Source: Acidimicrobiaceae bacterium
GTDB taxonomy: Bacteria; Actinomycetota; Acidimicrobiia; Acidimicrobiales; Ilumatobacteraceae
Direction of reading: 5' to 3'
Length of the DNA: 5,411 bases
Assembly (NCBI GenBank): GCA_947458565.1
Contig: CANGZK010000080.1
Coordinates: forward strand, 1 to 5,411
Shown here one piece after another: positions 5,373 through 5,411 of the stretch. The position numbers were made by a program, and so were the translations under genes. The notes under the pieces are model-generated. The model was not told where the DNA came from and did no database searches. It saw only the letters and a list, made by a program, of their open reading frames with translations. Position 1 is the stretch's first letter. The number at the start of each line of letters is the position of its first letter.

Positions 5373-5411
5373 GTGAGTTTCCGCGATGTTTTTAGCCTGT
5401 GGTGTATCAGC
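5373..5411 (+). CDS. Possible start of a divergent gene (GTG start, runs off window)
   Basis: A GTG at 5373 opens a frame of 13 codons (VSFRDVFSLWCIS) that is still open at the last base. Divergence from the coiled-coil gene leaves a 39-bp gap between start codons, similar to the compact tdk-deoC gap. A TATGGT box six bases upstream is the main support. The residues are too few to assign a family. The frame could also start at an ATG further right or not be coding at all. Confidence 0.35.
   Translation, partial: MSFRDVFSLWCIS

Noticed and set aside
1..5411. Search for tRNA, rRNA, CRISPR repeats, insertion sequences, attachment sites or a complete defence operon
   Set aside because: No cloverleaf-like segment, regular spaced repeat, transposase motif or terminal inverted repeat was seen. 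The genes are mostly housekeeping types, and the one unknown protein has no recognisable partner gene within the window.

Overview
The window reads as ordinary bacterial chromosome from an actinobacterium of intermediate GC (roughly half by eye). The evidence is the thymidine kinase type (Walker A as GTMGSGKST, zinc site opening CWCG), the secreted protein with a long threonine linker, the TANNNT -10 boxes and the near absence of Shine-Dalgarno sites. A member of the Acidimicrobiia would fit the Thr-run habit, but that is inference. There are no RNA genes, insertion sequences, CRISPR arrays or phage genes.

Layout, left to right. (1) The C-terminal end of a plus-strand gene, probably saccharopine dehydrogenase family (1-204). 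(2) Thymidine kinase tdk on the minus strand (223-834), convergent with it. (3) A 60-bp divergent promoter region, then deoC (deoxyribose-phosphate aldolase, 895-1554). (4) A small secreted L,D-transpeptidase-like (YkuD) protein (1551-2096), overlapping deoC by the four bases ATGA. (5) A DUF885 metallopeptidase-like protein on the minus strand (2097-3767), whose stop codon abuts the transpeptidase stop codon with no gap. (6) A 509-residue soluble coiled-coil protein of unknown function on the minus strand (3804-5333), 36 bp upstream of the DUF885 gene. (7) A 78-bp divergent region that appears to hold the start of another plus-strand gene (GTG at 5373) running off the window.

The genes do not form one pathway. 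tdk (thymidine salvage) and deoC (breakdown of deoxyribose 5-phosphate from deoxynucleosides) are a sensible divergent pair in deoxynucleoside metabolism. The transpeptidase-like gene appears to ride on the deoC transcript. The coiled-coil gene and the DUF885 gene may be partly co-transcribed, although the DUF885 gene also has its own candidate promoter.

The two most notable points are the start architecture and the coiled-coil protein. Every gene that starts a transcription unit, plus the DUF885 gene, has a TAN(G/C)GT hexamer ending 6, 7 or 10 bases before its start codon, which predicts leaderless or nearly leaderless mRNAs. The only clear Shine-Dalgarno site belongs to the operon-internal gene. 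The coiled-coil protein has three parts and a conserved-looking C-terminal module that I cannot assign to a named function. I see no convincing evidence of a complete new defence or mobile system.
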